A stretch of DNA of 64,000 nucleotides from JANXQZ01 sp038225555 (GTDB taxonomy: Bacteria; Acidobacteriota; Terriglobia; Bryobacterales; Bryobacteraceae): NCBI GenBank assembly GCA_038225555.1, contig JBBRRB010000001.1, forward strand, positions 1 to 64,000, in the 5' to 3' direction. Below the pieces are notes generated by a model that saw only the letters and a list, made by a program, of their open reading frames with translations, was not told where the DNA came from and ran no database searches. The number at the start of each line of letters is the position of its first letter. The stretch's first letter is position 1. Below, one piece after another: positions 35,686 to 43,620 of this stretch. A program made the translations under genes and the position numbers.

Positions 35686-37103
35686 AAGCATCCGTCGACG
35701 GATTCCGCGACGAGTGCGGCGTTTTCGCAATCTACGGTCATTCCGAAGCTTCCAATCTAACCTATCTGGGGCTGTACGCCTTGCAGCATCGCGGACAAGA
35801 GAGCGCTGGAATAGCCACCAGCGATGGGCGCGATATCCACTGCTTCAAGAGCATGGGCCATGTAGCTGACATCTTCACGCCCAGCGTGATTAGCGAGCTG
35901 CCCGGCGATACCGCGATCGGACATACGCGTTACTCCACGGCGGGCGACACGGTGCTGCTGAACGCTCAGCCATTCTCCGTGGCCTGCAACAAGGGTCGAA
36001 TCGCAGTCGCGCACAACGGCAATATCACCAATGCGCTGGAGTTGCGGCAGGACCTGGAGCGCGATGGATCGATCTTTCAAGCCTCGAGCGACACGGAGGT
36101 AGTGCTGCACCTGGTAGCCCGCTCTCGGGAGCGCACGCTGTCCGGTGCCCTGCGCGAAGCGCTGCTGCAACTCGAGGGCGCCTTCTCGCTTGTGTTTCTG
36201 GCTCAGAATCGTATTATCGTCGCCCGCGATCCTTATGGATTTCGCCCGCTCGCAATGGGGCGGCTAGTGCAGCCGGATGGCCGGGTCGCGCACGTGTTTG
36301 CATCCGAGACCTGCGCCTTCGATCTAATCGACGCCGAGTATGTGGGCGATGTGGAACCGGGCGAGATGGTGTGCGTGGGACCGGAAGGCATGACCCGCGA
36401 ACGCTACACGCCGGCGCGGAAGCGATCCCAGTGCGTGTTTGAGCACGTCTATTTCTCTCGTCCAGACTCGATCGTGTTTGGCCGCTCGGTGCAGGAATCA
36501 CGCGAGAATCTGGGACGGCTACTGGCTCGCGAGTCGCCGGTAGATGCGGATGTCGTGGTTCCGGTTCCGGATTCGGGCGTGGCTGCCGCTCTGGGATATG
36601 CCGACGAGTCCGGCATTCCATTTCGCCAGGCTTTGATTCGAAACCACTACGTCGGCAGGACGTTTATCGAGCCGTCGCAAGCTATCCGGGACTTCGGCGT
36701 AAAGCTAAAGCTGAATCCTATTCGTCATCTGATAGAAGGGAAGCGGGTAATTCTCGTGGATGACTCGATTGTCCGCGGGACCACTAGCAAGAAGATCGTC
36801 CGGATGGTTCGCAATGCAGGCGCCCGGGAAGTGCATATGCGCATTTCATGTCCTCCTACGATTTCGCCTTGCTTTTATGGAGTGGATACTCCTTCCAAGC
36901 GCGAGTTGATCGCGGCGAACAATTCCATCGAAGAGATCCGGGAGTTTGTGGAAGCGGATACGCTTGCTTACCTATCGCTGCCCGCCCTGCACCGGGCTGT
37001 GCGGGACGATAAGGGTGAGTATTGCTATTCGTGCTATACGGGGGATTATCCGACGGAGCTGGTACAGATAGAAGAACTGGCCGGGTACGGTGCCAGGCTG
37101 TAG
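35673..37103 (+). CDS. purF: Amidophosphoribosyltransferase
   Basis: 476 residues from a TTG at 35673. A 14-residue propeptide (MTGTKASVDGFRDE) precedes the N-terminal nucleophile in CGVFAIYGHSEAS. GLYALQHRGQESAG, HNGNITNA, the PRPP motif VILVDDSIVRGTT, and cysteines in SQCVFEH, CPPTISPC and CYSC mark the 4Fe-4S Bacillus-type enzyme, which makes phosphoribosylamine. The frame is open to a GTG at 35595, but that extension would be a frameshifted reading of the duplicated purL tail. The TTG overlaps the equivalent of the purL stop (TTGA), the likely ancestral coupling. Confidence 0.93.
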   Translation: MTGTKASVDGFRDECGVFAIYGHSEASNLTYLGLYALQHRGQESAGIATSDGRDIHCFKSMGHVADIFTPSVISELPGDTAIGHTRYSTAGDTVLLNAQPFSVACNKGRIAVAHNGNITNALELRQDLERDGSIFQASSDTEVVLHLVARSRERTLSGALREALLQLEGAFSLVFLAQNRIIVARDPYGFRPLAMGRLVQPDGRVAHVFASETCAFDLIDAEYVGDVEPGEMVCVGPEGMTRERYTPARKRSQCVFEHVYFSRPDSIVFGRSVQESRENLGRLLARESPVDADVVVPVPDSGVAAALGYADESGIPFRQALIRNHYVGRTFIEPSQAIRDFGVKLKLNPIRHLIEGKRVILVDDSIVRGTTSKKIVRMVRNAGAREVHMRISCPPTISPCFYGVDTPSKRELIAANNSIEEIREFVEADTLAYLSLPALHRAVRDDKGEYCYSCYTGDYPTELVQIEELAGYGARL

Positions 37104-37104
37104 C

Positions 37105-37133
37105 CGGGATGCGGCGGCGCTGGCCGCACCCCG
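37105..37133. terminator. Stem-loop after purF
   Basis: CGGG-a-TGCGGC (37105-37115) pairs with GCCGCA-c-CCCG (37123-37133) around a 7-base loop, two bases past the purF stop and just before the stop of the convergent gene. No T-run follows. Likely a shared terminator for both directions. Confidence 0.45.
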
Positions 37134-37142
37134 AGCCTTGCT

Positions 37143-37511
37143 TTAGGTAGTCGACCGTTTGGCGGTAAATTCCTGACTGCGGCCTTCTCCGCCTTCGCGC
37201 TCCTGCTTGAACTTGATCTCGTCGCCTGAGACTTTTCCGGTGTAGTTCAGCTTCACGCTGTTGCCCTGGAACTCACGAGTAACGGTGAACGAGATAGTGT
37301 CGCCATCAACCTTGCCGTTCGTAATCTCGGTATCGCCTTGGGGTCCGCCGAGTGTTCCCGTTAACTTGGCCCCGTCGGCTTTCAAATTCATGGTGATCTG
37401 GCGGGTTTGGCCTCCGCGGCCCGGTACTTCCGCACTCCATTTGCCCGTGGCATCCGCTGCAAATGCCGCAATGGCCAACAAGCATGACAACAAAACTAAA
37501 CGAATTTTCAT
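37143..37511 (-). CDS. Small secreted beta-rich protein of unknown function
   Basis: 122 residues. A clear signal peptide (MKIRLVLLSCLLAIAAFAADA) precedes ~100 residues of alternating strands: GKWSAEVPG, QITMNLKADGAKLTGTLGGPQGDTEI split over two strands, DTISFTVTREFQGN, KLNYTGKVSGDEIKF. This lipocalin- or beta-barrel-like pattern starting ADATGKW recurs in acidobacterial secreted proteins as I remember them, without known function. It is divergent from the next gene across a 245-bp region. Confidence 0.75.
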   Translation of the reverse strand: MKIRLVLLSCLLAIAAFAADATGKWSAEVPGRGGQTRQITMNLKADGAKLTGTLGGPQGDTEITNGKVDGDTISFTVTREFQGNSVKLNYTGKVSGDEIKFKQEREGGEGRSQEFTAKRSTT

Positions 37512-37548
37512 GTGGTTCCTCTTTAAAATCAGGGATCTGACGCTTTAA

Positions 37549-37611
37549 TGGATGGTTATCTAAACGCTGAAGTTACTCCACGAGGTGTAAAGAAAGGTAA
37601 TGGACCATCCA
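37549..37611. promoter_or_regulatory. Inverted repeat in a divergent intergenic region
   Basis: TGGATGGT (37549-37556) and ACCATCCA (37604-37611) are exact inverted repeats separated by 47 bases, between two divergent genes for small exported proteins. It could be an operator bound by a dimer or tetramer, but 8-bp repeats can arise by chance. The rest of the 37512-37756 gap holds no gene I can support. Confidence 0.25.
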
Positions 37612-37756
37612 GAAAACGGTAGCGAAACCGGCCAAACCGGAATGCACCTGCAGGAGAACGGTTAAGAAACCACTCGCATGGGTAAAACTACTCTTGCGAC
37701 GGAAGATAGGGCCCTACCATCAAACAGGTATTCGAAAAAAGAAAGAGGAAACCAAC

Positions 37757-38101
37757 ATGAAAAAAGCTTTACGTGCGTTGATGTGTTTGGGATTGAGCGT
37801 AGCCTATGCGGCCTCCACCTATCGCGTGAATCTGTATCGCGCGACGACGGTGAACGGGACCGAACTGAAAGCTGGCGAGTGCAAAGTTGAATTGCACGAC
37901 AACAAGATTGTCTTCAAGCAAGGCAAGGTGAGCGCCGAAGCCAGTGTAAAAGTTGAGACCAGCGGACAGAAGTTTCTGTCAACCACCGTGGGTTATACGG
38001 GCGAGGGTTCAGGCAGTAGTTTGCAGGAAATCCGCCTGGGCGGTACAACTACGAAAGTACTTTTTGATCAAGGGAACACTGCAGTAGTCGGCTCCAAGTA
38101 G
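37757..38101 (+). CDS. Small secreted protein of unknown function
   Basis: 114 residues from ATG 37757, chosen because GAAAGAGGA lies 8 bases upstream and the signal peptide (MKKALRALMCLGLSVAYAA) starts here. The mature part is mostly beta strands (YRVNLYRATTVNGTELKAGE, KVELHDNKIVFKQGK, ASVKVETSGQKFLSTTVGY) with a C-terminal AVVGSK. It recalls the small acidobacterial exported proteins of unknown role. No domain is recognised. Confidence 0.7.
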   Translation: MKKALRALMCLGLSVAYAASTYRVNLYRATTVNGTELKAGECKVELHDNKIVFKQGKVSAEASVKVETSGQKFLSTTVGYTGEGSGSSLQEIRLGGTTTKVLFDQGNTAVVGSK

Positions 38102-38113
38102 AGCTTTCCAGCC

Positions 38114-38482
38114 TCAAGAAGCGCCGAACTTCCGTCGAGAGGGGACCCGGGCGGCATCCAAGGCCGGGTCTTCTCCACGTGGCGTTCTGGCCGCCCGGAC
38201 GAATTCATACCTTTCCAGAGTCGCGGCAATGTCGGTCGAACCAAGGCGAACAACCTTGCCCAGACAGCGGATACGCACAATATCCGAGTCCAGTGATGTT
38301 GGAAGAGTAATTAGGTATTCGAGAGAATCTCCAAGTTCCACGTTCGCTTCAATTGAGAATAACACCCCTACTGAGCTGATGTTGACCGTTGTGCCTTCGA
38401 GTCGGGTTTGAGCCGATCCGTTGCGCACGAGTTCGAATGGCAACTTCAACTCGAAGCGCCTTGCTTTACGTTGTTCTATCAC
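38114..38482 (-). CDS. PilZ-domain protein
   Basis: 122 residues. The c-di-GMP signature appears as RKARRFEL (RxxxR) near the N-terminus and NISSVGV ([D/N]xSxxG) at ~34. The remaining beta barrel (LEYLITLPTS, VRIRCLGKVVRL, DIAATLERYEFV) is complete, and a disordered Arg/Pro/Ala tail follows. A lone PilZ domain usually acts as a c-di-GMP-responsive adaptor for motility or exopolysaccharide. No effector gene is adjacent. Confidence 0.85.
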   Translation of the reverse strand: MIEQRKARRFELKLPFELVRNGSAQTRLEGTTVNISSVGVLFSIEANVELGDSLEYLITLPTSLDSDIVRIRCLGKVVRLGSTDIAATLERYEFVRAARTPRGEDPALDAARVPSRRKFGAS

Positions 38483-38607
38483 GAGACAACTTAGATTATC
38501 GGTGTTGGCTTACAAGGTCAATACACGCACTGGGTGAAATGTACTAGATGCCTCAACCAGAGTAATGTATCTAACCGATTTACCTTAGGTGCATTATAGG
38601 TTCCAGT

Positions 38608-41352
38608 TCACTTGCCGAGCAAGCTCTGAATTGCCTCCAGTTCGCGTCCAGCTTCAGCCCATTTGCCTTGCGATGTCAAATCGCGATATCGCTGGAAATG
38701 CTGTCGGATCTGTTCCACTCGCCCATCCTGGCCCGCTGGCGTTGTTACTGGCAGGCTGGAGCTTCCGCGTGTTTCCTGCGTCGGCGCGGTTTGAGATACG
38801 CCCGACGCTCCCCTGCCTAACTGTTCCAGCGCCTGCTGGTAAGTGTCCGAGTATATAAGAGTGTTGCCCATGGCCAGCGCGACCTTCTTAAGCTGAGGCA
38901 TCTTGGCCTGGGAAGCTTGTAAGTAAATGGGCTCCACATACAAAAACGTGTTTTCCACAGGTAGTACCAGCATCTGTCCGCGCAGCACTTGCGAACCCTG
39001 CTGATTCCACAACGTAAGATCTTTGGAAATGTTCTGATCTTGATTGATTCGCGCTTCCACTTGCATCGGACCGAGTATGATCTCCTGTTTCGAAAGCAGC
39101 AACACTACCTTCTCGCCTAGATGCTCCCCATCGCAACGGGCCATCATCAGGCCGATCAAGTTGTCGCGGTTCCGCGGGGTGAAGGGGATCATCACCAGAA
39201 ACTCAGGAGTCTTCTCGCCTGGTAGAGTGGCCACCACATAGTTAGGCGTCACCGGTTCGGGAGCCGAACTCTGGCCCGATGTGAACTTGGCAAGGTCCCA
39301 TGCATCGGACTTGTTATAAAACGTTTCCGGATCGCGCATGTGGAACGTGCGATAAATCTCTGCCTGCGTTCGGAAGATCAATTCCGGGTAACGCACATGC
39401 TCCCGGACGTCAGCTGGCATGGCCGAGGCGGGCAGGAAGAGATCCGGGAAGAGGTTGCGATAGGCCCCGATGAGCGGATCCTCGGGATCGAAGATATAGA
39501 GCTTAATGGTGCCGTCGTAGGCGTCCACAGTGGCTTTGACAGAATTGCGAATGTAGTTGAGAGAGCCCATCCCCTCGAAGTCGAGCTTGCGCGAGTAGGG
39601 GTGAGCATCGGACGTCATGTAGCCATCCACGATCCAGACGAGCCGGCCCTGCTTGTCTACGACCATGTACGGGTCCGAATCCCAGAGCATGAATCCTGCT
39701 AGCGTTTCCAATCGGTCGGTAATCTTTCGATGGATCATCATCCGGCTCTCAGGGGTCAGGTAGCCTGTCAACAGAATGTTCCAGTCCCCGCGGGAAACGG
39801 CTGCGGCAGTTCGCAGGGCGAGCGACGAAATGGGAAAACCGCCCTTGCCCTCATAGCGGGTTTGCACGTTATGTTCGCCCGCCGGGTAATTGAATTCTGC
39901 TTGCGCCGTGCGCACGAACACAGGATCTTCCGATTGTTCGCCAAAGTAGATTTCCGGACGAGTCAGCTTTAGGTCGGGAACCGCAATCTCAGGTGGAGCA
40001 TCCTTTACGAACAGTACTGGCAGGCCATTGGCCGTAATTTGATTCGACTCAGCCATCACGATTCCGTACCCGTGCGTGTAAATGAAATGCGGATTGATCC
40101 AACGCGAGCGGGCATCCCCTAATCCATTGAGATCGAGTTCTCGGGGAGCGAGCATGACGTGGCGGAGTTTTCCGCCGATCGTATATCGATCGACGTCGAC
40201 ATCGGAGTAGACGTAAGGACGCAACGGCTGGATCTGGGAGACAGTCTCGCGAAAAGCCTTCATATCCCAGAGCCTGACGTTATCCAGCAAGGGGCGGTAT
40301 TTTTCCACATCGATCACCGCTTCCGCCTTCGCTTGAATTTGAACCTCCTTCGTGCGGCTGTCGATACCGTAGGCGGAACGAGTAGCCTGAATGTGGCGTT
40401 CGATAAACGGTTTTTCGAGCGAGATCTCATTGGGCCGCACATAGGCCGCGCCCACCGCCATCGGGATCAGCGCCCGAAGGATCATTGCGCCAACCACTAG
40501 CCCAAGCGCGATCTTCGGACTCTTGGCAACTATGGCGACGGCGGCAAGAATGCAAGCCGCAATGAGCACCCATTGCAGCGGCAGGCCGAAGTATTGGTTT
40601 ACGTAATCAATCCCAACCATGAACCCGTGCTCATTGAGCAGCATGCGGTAGCGACCTAGGAAAAATCGGACGGCGAGCTCAATCAGGAAGACGGTTGAAA
40701 GCAAGCGAACGAAGCTGGATTCCATCGCCCCCCGCAAACTGAAGTGTGCGAGGTCGATGTGCTGAAGCTGCGACCAGTCGGTCATGGTTTTTTGCAAGTG
40801 CCAGAAGCGCGTCGCGGCCCAATAAAGAATCGCTGCTACGGCCACAATGGTCAGCACCAGCGATAGAAGCACGGAGTAGAACGGAAGATCGAAGAGATAG
40901 AAACCAAGCGGCTGGTTAAACACCGGGTCATGCCATTGGGCCGCGCCGCGAGCCAGTGCGCGTCCGCCGAAGAAACGAACAACTGTCCAGCTATCCATCG
41001 CGCCGACCGCCAGGATCCACGACAAAATCAAGATTGCCAGAGTCGATAGTTTGGCGTAGAGGGGATAGCGGCCGAGTCTGGTGCCCGCGTGTTGCAGTGC
41101 GCGCGCATGGGAAATCCACAGAACCGCGAATGCCGTGAGTGTCGCGACAGCGGTTGGAGCGTAGCTATAGATCCAGGTGTTAATCCAGGTTGCGAGCTGG
41201 CCCATCTCCTTCCACCACTGATAATCGATGGCGAGGGAGGCTAGAAATCGAGCGCTGAACAACAACGCTACGATGACGATGGCGAGCGTGATGCAACCGC
41301 TCCGGGGCGTGCGGACACCTTCAATGGCGGCGCGAGGGGAGTTGTAGTCCAA
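38608..41352 (-). CDS. UPF0182-family large membrane protein
   Basis: 914 residues. About seven hydrophobic segments in the first ~310 residues (first ~20-42) precede a long soluble part containing RPYVYSDVDVDRYTIGGKLRHVMLAPRELDLNGL split across ~385-415, NPHFIYTHGYGIVMAESN, YFGEQSEDPVFV, YMTSDAHPYSR and SVKATVDAYDGTIKLY. These are hallmarks of UPF0182/COG1615, conserved in actinobacteria, cyanobacteria and acidobacteria, with no known function. The length matches the family (~900-1000). The linker near 860 is Gln/Thr/Ser-rich. Confidence 0.92.
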   Translation of the reverse strand: MDYNSPRAAIEGVRTPRSGCITLAIVIVALLFSARFLASLAIDYQWWKEMGQLATWINTWIYSYAPTAVATLTAFAVLWISHARALQHAGTRLGRYPLYAKLSTLAILILSWILAVGAMDSWTVVRFFGGRALARGAAQWHDPVFNQPLGFYLFDLPFYSVLLSLVLTIVAVAAILYWAATRFWHLQKTMTDWSQLQHIDLAHFSLRGAMESSFVRLLSTVFLIELAVRFFLGRYRMLLNEHGFMVGIDYVNQYFGLPLQWVLIAACILAAVAIVAKSPKIALGLVVGAMILRALIPMAVGAAYVRPNEISLEKPFIERHIQATRSAYGIDSRTKEVQIQAKAEAVIDVEKYRPLLDNVRLWDMKAFRETVSQIQPLRPYVYSDVDVDRYTIGGKLRHVMLAPRELDLNGLGDARSRWINPHFIYTHGYGIVMAESNQITANGLPVLFVKDAPPEIAVPDLKLTRPEIYFGEQSEDPVFVRTAQAEFNYPAGEHNVQTRYEGKGGFPISSLALRTAAAVSRGDWNILLTGYLTPESRMMIHRKITDRLETLAGFMLWDSDPYMVVDKQGRLVWIVDGYMTSDAHPYSRKLDFEGMGSLNYIRNSVKATVDAYDGTIKLYIFDPEDPLIGAYRNLFPDLFLPASAMPADVREHVRYPELIFRTQAEIYRTFHMRDPETFYNKSDAWDLAKFTSGQSSAPEPVTPNYVVATLPGEKTPEFLVMIPFTPRNRDNLIGLMMARCDGEHLGEKVVLLLSKQEIILGPMQVEARINQDQNISKDLTLWNQQGSQVLRGQMLVLPVENTFLYVEPIYLQASQAKMPQLKKVALAMGNTLIYSDTYQQALEQLGRGASGVSQTAPTQETRGSSSLPVTTPAGQDGRVEQIRQHFQRYRDLTSQGKWAEAGRELEAIQSLLGK

Positions 41353-41426
41353 GCCTTATGGTAACGCCGCTACTTGGCGAAAGGGTGACGGTTGACCTAT
41401 CATCATGAAGAAGGAGTCGCCCGAAA

Positions 41427-42491
41427 ATGCAGTTTGCGGGACAACCGAAACCGCCCGTTGGCATCCTGTTCGATTCGGACATGGGCCGGGATATCGACCA
41501 GGCGCTCGCGCTCGCCCTGCTCTACGGCTTCGATGGAAAAAACGAAGCTCGCATAGTCGCACTCAGCGTTAGCGGACCCAGTCTAAATGCGGCCGCTTTC
41601 TGCGATGCGGTGGGCCGTTTTTACGCTGGCCCGGTTAACGGCGGATTTGGCGGATTTGCCCGTTCACTGCCCGTAGGGCTGTCGACCACTGGCAAGACTC
41701 TCGAGGACGCGCCCATGCTCGCCGTCCCGCTCGACAGGAAGAAGCCTGACGGAACCCCGGCTTATGTTCATAACATTCACAAGCTGAACGATACGGCGGA
41801 TCCGGCCGCGCTCATCCGAAATGCGCTCACATCGCAATACGATCAAAACTCTCTCGTGGTCCTTGCCGGGCCCGCGACGAACCTGGTCCGTGTTCTTGCG
41901 CTTCCAGGCGTGAAGGAGTTGATTGCACGCAAAGTCCGCTTCCTGACGATCGCGGCGGGAGCTTACGGGGAGGGCAAGCCCGACTACACCATTCAGGCGG
42001 ATATTCCGTCGGCGAAGAAACTGTTCGCTGAGTGGCCTACGCCGATCGTGGCATGCGGGGCCGAAATCGCGGGTGGGGTCCTTTACCCGGCGGCGAGCAT
42101 CGAGAAGGATTTCGAATGGTCACCGGCGCACCCGGTGGTGGACGCCTATCGCGCTTACAAGCCGATGCCTTACGATGCTCCCACGCGTGACATGGCTGCG
42201 GTGCTCTACGCAGTTCGTCCTCAGGAAGGCTACTTCAAGCTGTCGGCCCCGGGAACGATTAGCGTTCTGGATGATGGCCGGACGGAGTTCAACGTCTCCG
42301 CTGAGGGAAGACATCGGTATCTGATCTCTGACCCGGAGCAACTGGCCAGAATTCTAAAGGTTTATACAGAGGTGGCGAGCGCTAAGCCAGTGCCGCGTCA
42401 GCCTTTCCGTCGACCGAAGGCGGATGTGAAAGCGGACGTGAAGCCGGATGTCAAGCCCGAAGAGAAACCGGAAGTCAAGCCACAACCTTGA
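41427..42491 (+). CDS. Nucleoside-hydrolase-like protein with Lys/Pro/Val-rich tail
   Basis: 354 residues. The metal-binding start ILFDSDMGRDIDQALALALLYGF is a variant of the DxDxxxDD motif of nucleoside hydrolases. VVLAGPATNLVRVLALPGV and the YTIQADIPSAKKLFAEWPTPIVACG stretch (given in parts) follow the family pattern. No signal peptide is obvious. The last ~30 residues are a repetitive ADVKADVKPDVKPEEKPEV tail. It differs from the exported hydrolase at 20984. The substrate is uncertain because the calcium site is altered. Confidence 0.75.
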   Translation: MQFAGQPKPPVGILFDSDMGRDIDQALALALLYGFDGKNEARIVALSVSGPSLNAAAFCDAVGRFYAGPVNGGFGGFARSLPVGLSTTGKTLEDAPMLAVPLDRKKPDGTPAYVHNIHKLNDTADPAALIRNALTSQYDQNSLVVLAGPATNLVRVLALPGVKELIARKVRFLTIAAGAYGEGKPDYTIQADIPSAKKLFAEWPTPIVACGAEIAGGVLYPAASIEKDFEWSPAHPVVDAYRAYKPMPYDAPTRDMAAVLYAVRPQEGYFKLSAPGTISVLDDGRTEFNVSAEGRHRYLISDPEQLARILKVYTEVASAKPVPRQPFRRPKADVKADVKPDVKPEEKPEVKPQP

Positions 42492-42509
42492 TACGGGTAA
42501 AATAGCGTC

Positions 42510-43058
42510 ATGAGCACCGTTGGTGCAGCGCTCACAACTTGGGCTGAGTTTATCGAGCTGCCTGAGGACGACGAACAGACTGGCGCTCGGCATGAATTGC
42601 ATGATGGGGAAGTAGTTCTTGTGCCGCCAGCCAGGCCAATTCACATCTACATCCAGAGACGGATAACCGCCTGGCTCGATAAGGCGGCTAAGGGGGCTGG
42701 AGGGGCCATGGCCGAATTCCCTTATCGACCCGCTCCTAGTCTGCAGTATTGGCGCGCCGATGTAGCCTATTTGCCTAACGCAGACTGGCATGCCCTTCAA
42801 ACGGACGACTACGTCATCTATTCGCCTCCACTGATCGTGGAAGTGCTTTCGCCATCGAATCGCGCGTCCAAAATCGATCGCCAGCGCCGAGTTGCATTCT
42901 CCGCCGGCACTCAAGAATTTTGGGTTGTCGACACTCGGGCTAAAACGATAGAAGTGTCGCTGCCGGGGAAAGCGTCGCGGTTGTATGGAATCGGCGAGAA
43001 GCTTCCTGTTGCCGTTTTGTCCGGCGTGGAATTGCCAATTGCCGAACTATTCGCCTAG
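42510..43058 (+). CDS. Uma2-family (DUF820) restriction-endonuclease-like protein
   Basis: 182 residues. The PD-(D/E)xK-type core shows RHELHDGEVVLVPP, VAYLPNADW (acidic Asp preceding), PPLIVEVLSPSN (catalytic Glu), KIDRQRRVAFSAGTQEFWVVD (Lys and the closing Asp). Uma2 proteins are abundant in cyanobacteria and acidobacteria; most are of unknown role and some may be transposon-derived. TAAAAT (42498-42503) lies 6 bases before the ATG. Its 3' end overlaps nuoB by 4 bp, convergent. Confidence 0.85.
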   Translation: MSTVGAALTTWAEFIELPEDDEQTGARHELHDGEVVLVPPARPIHIYIQRRITAWLDKAAKGAGGAMAEFPYRPAPSLQYWRADVAYLPNADWHALQTDDYVIYSPPLIVEVLSPSNRASKIDRQRRVAFSAGTQEFWVVDTRAKTIEVSLPGKASRLYGIGEKLPVAVLSGVELPIAELFA

Positions 43059-43606
43059 GCTAAATTCAGGACTTGCATCACGGTGCCGCGCGAATTCTCG
43101 ATCTTCTTCTGCAATAGCATGATCGCGTAAATCAACTGCTCGGGCCGGGGGGGACAGCCTGGAACGTAGACATCCACCGGGATCACCTGATTCACCGGAA
43201 TCAGAGCATAGTTGCTGAAAACGCCGGTGGAAGTGGCGCAGGCCCCCATTGAGATCACCCACTTCGGCTCGGGCATTTGCTCATACAGTCGACGGATCAC
43301 GGGTGCCATCTTGTTGGACACGCGTCCGGCGATAATCATGAGATCGGATTGACGGGGCGACCCACGCATTACCTCGGCACCGAAACGCGAGATGTCGTAG
43401 CGCGAACCGATCATCGACATCATCTCAATCGCGCAGCAAGCCAGACCGAACGACATCGGCCATATCGAATTCTTGCGCGCCCAGTTGATGGCCTTATCGA
43501 GAGTCGTGGTCACAATGCTTTCGGACAAGTCGGCAATCTGTTCGTTATCGATCCTGGCGAAAAGCTCGGATGGAAGGCTCAGTTGAAACTTGTTCTCTGT
43601 GTCCAC
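43055..43606 (-). CDS. nuoB: NADH-quinone oxidoreductase subunit B
   Basis: 183 residues. The N2 cluster ligands are seen in GLACCAIEM, GACATSTG and GCPPRPEQLI, with MIIAGRVSNKMAPVIRRLYEQMPEPKW (given as two parts of one conserved block) between them. NuoB carries the last iron-sulfur cluster before quinone in Complex I. No other nuo gene lies on either side, which is unusual because nuoB is normally between nuoA and nuoC. The N-terminal ~45 residues are longer than in many NuoB proteins. Confidence 0.95.
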   Translation of the reverse strand: MDTENKFQLSLPSELFARIDNEQIADLSESIVTTTLDKAINWARKNSIWPMSFGLACCAIEMMSMIGSRYDISRFGAEVMRGSPRQSDLMIIAGRVSNKMAPVIRRLYEQMPEPKWVISMGACATSTGVFSNYALIPVNQVIPVDVYVPGCPPRPEQLIYAIMLLQKKIENSRGTVMQVLNLA

Positions 43607-43620
43607 GATCCTATTATCAC

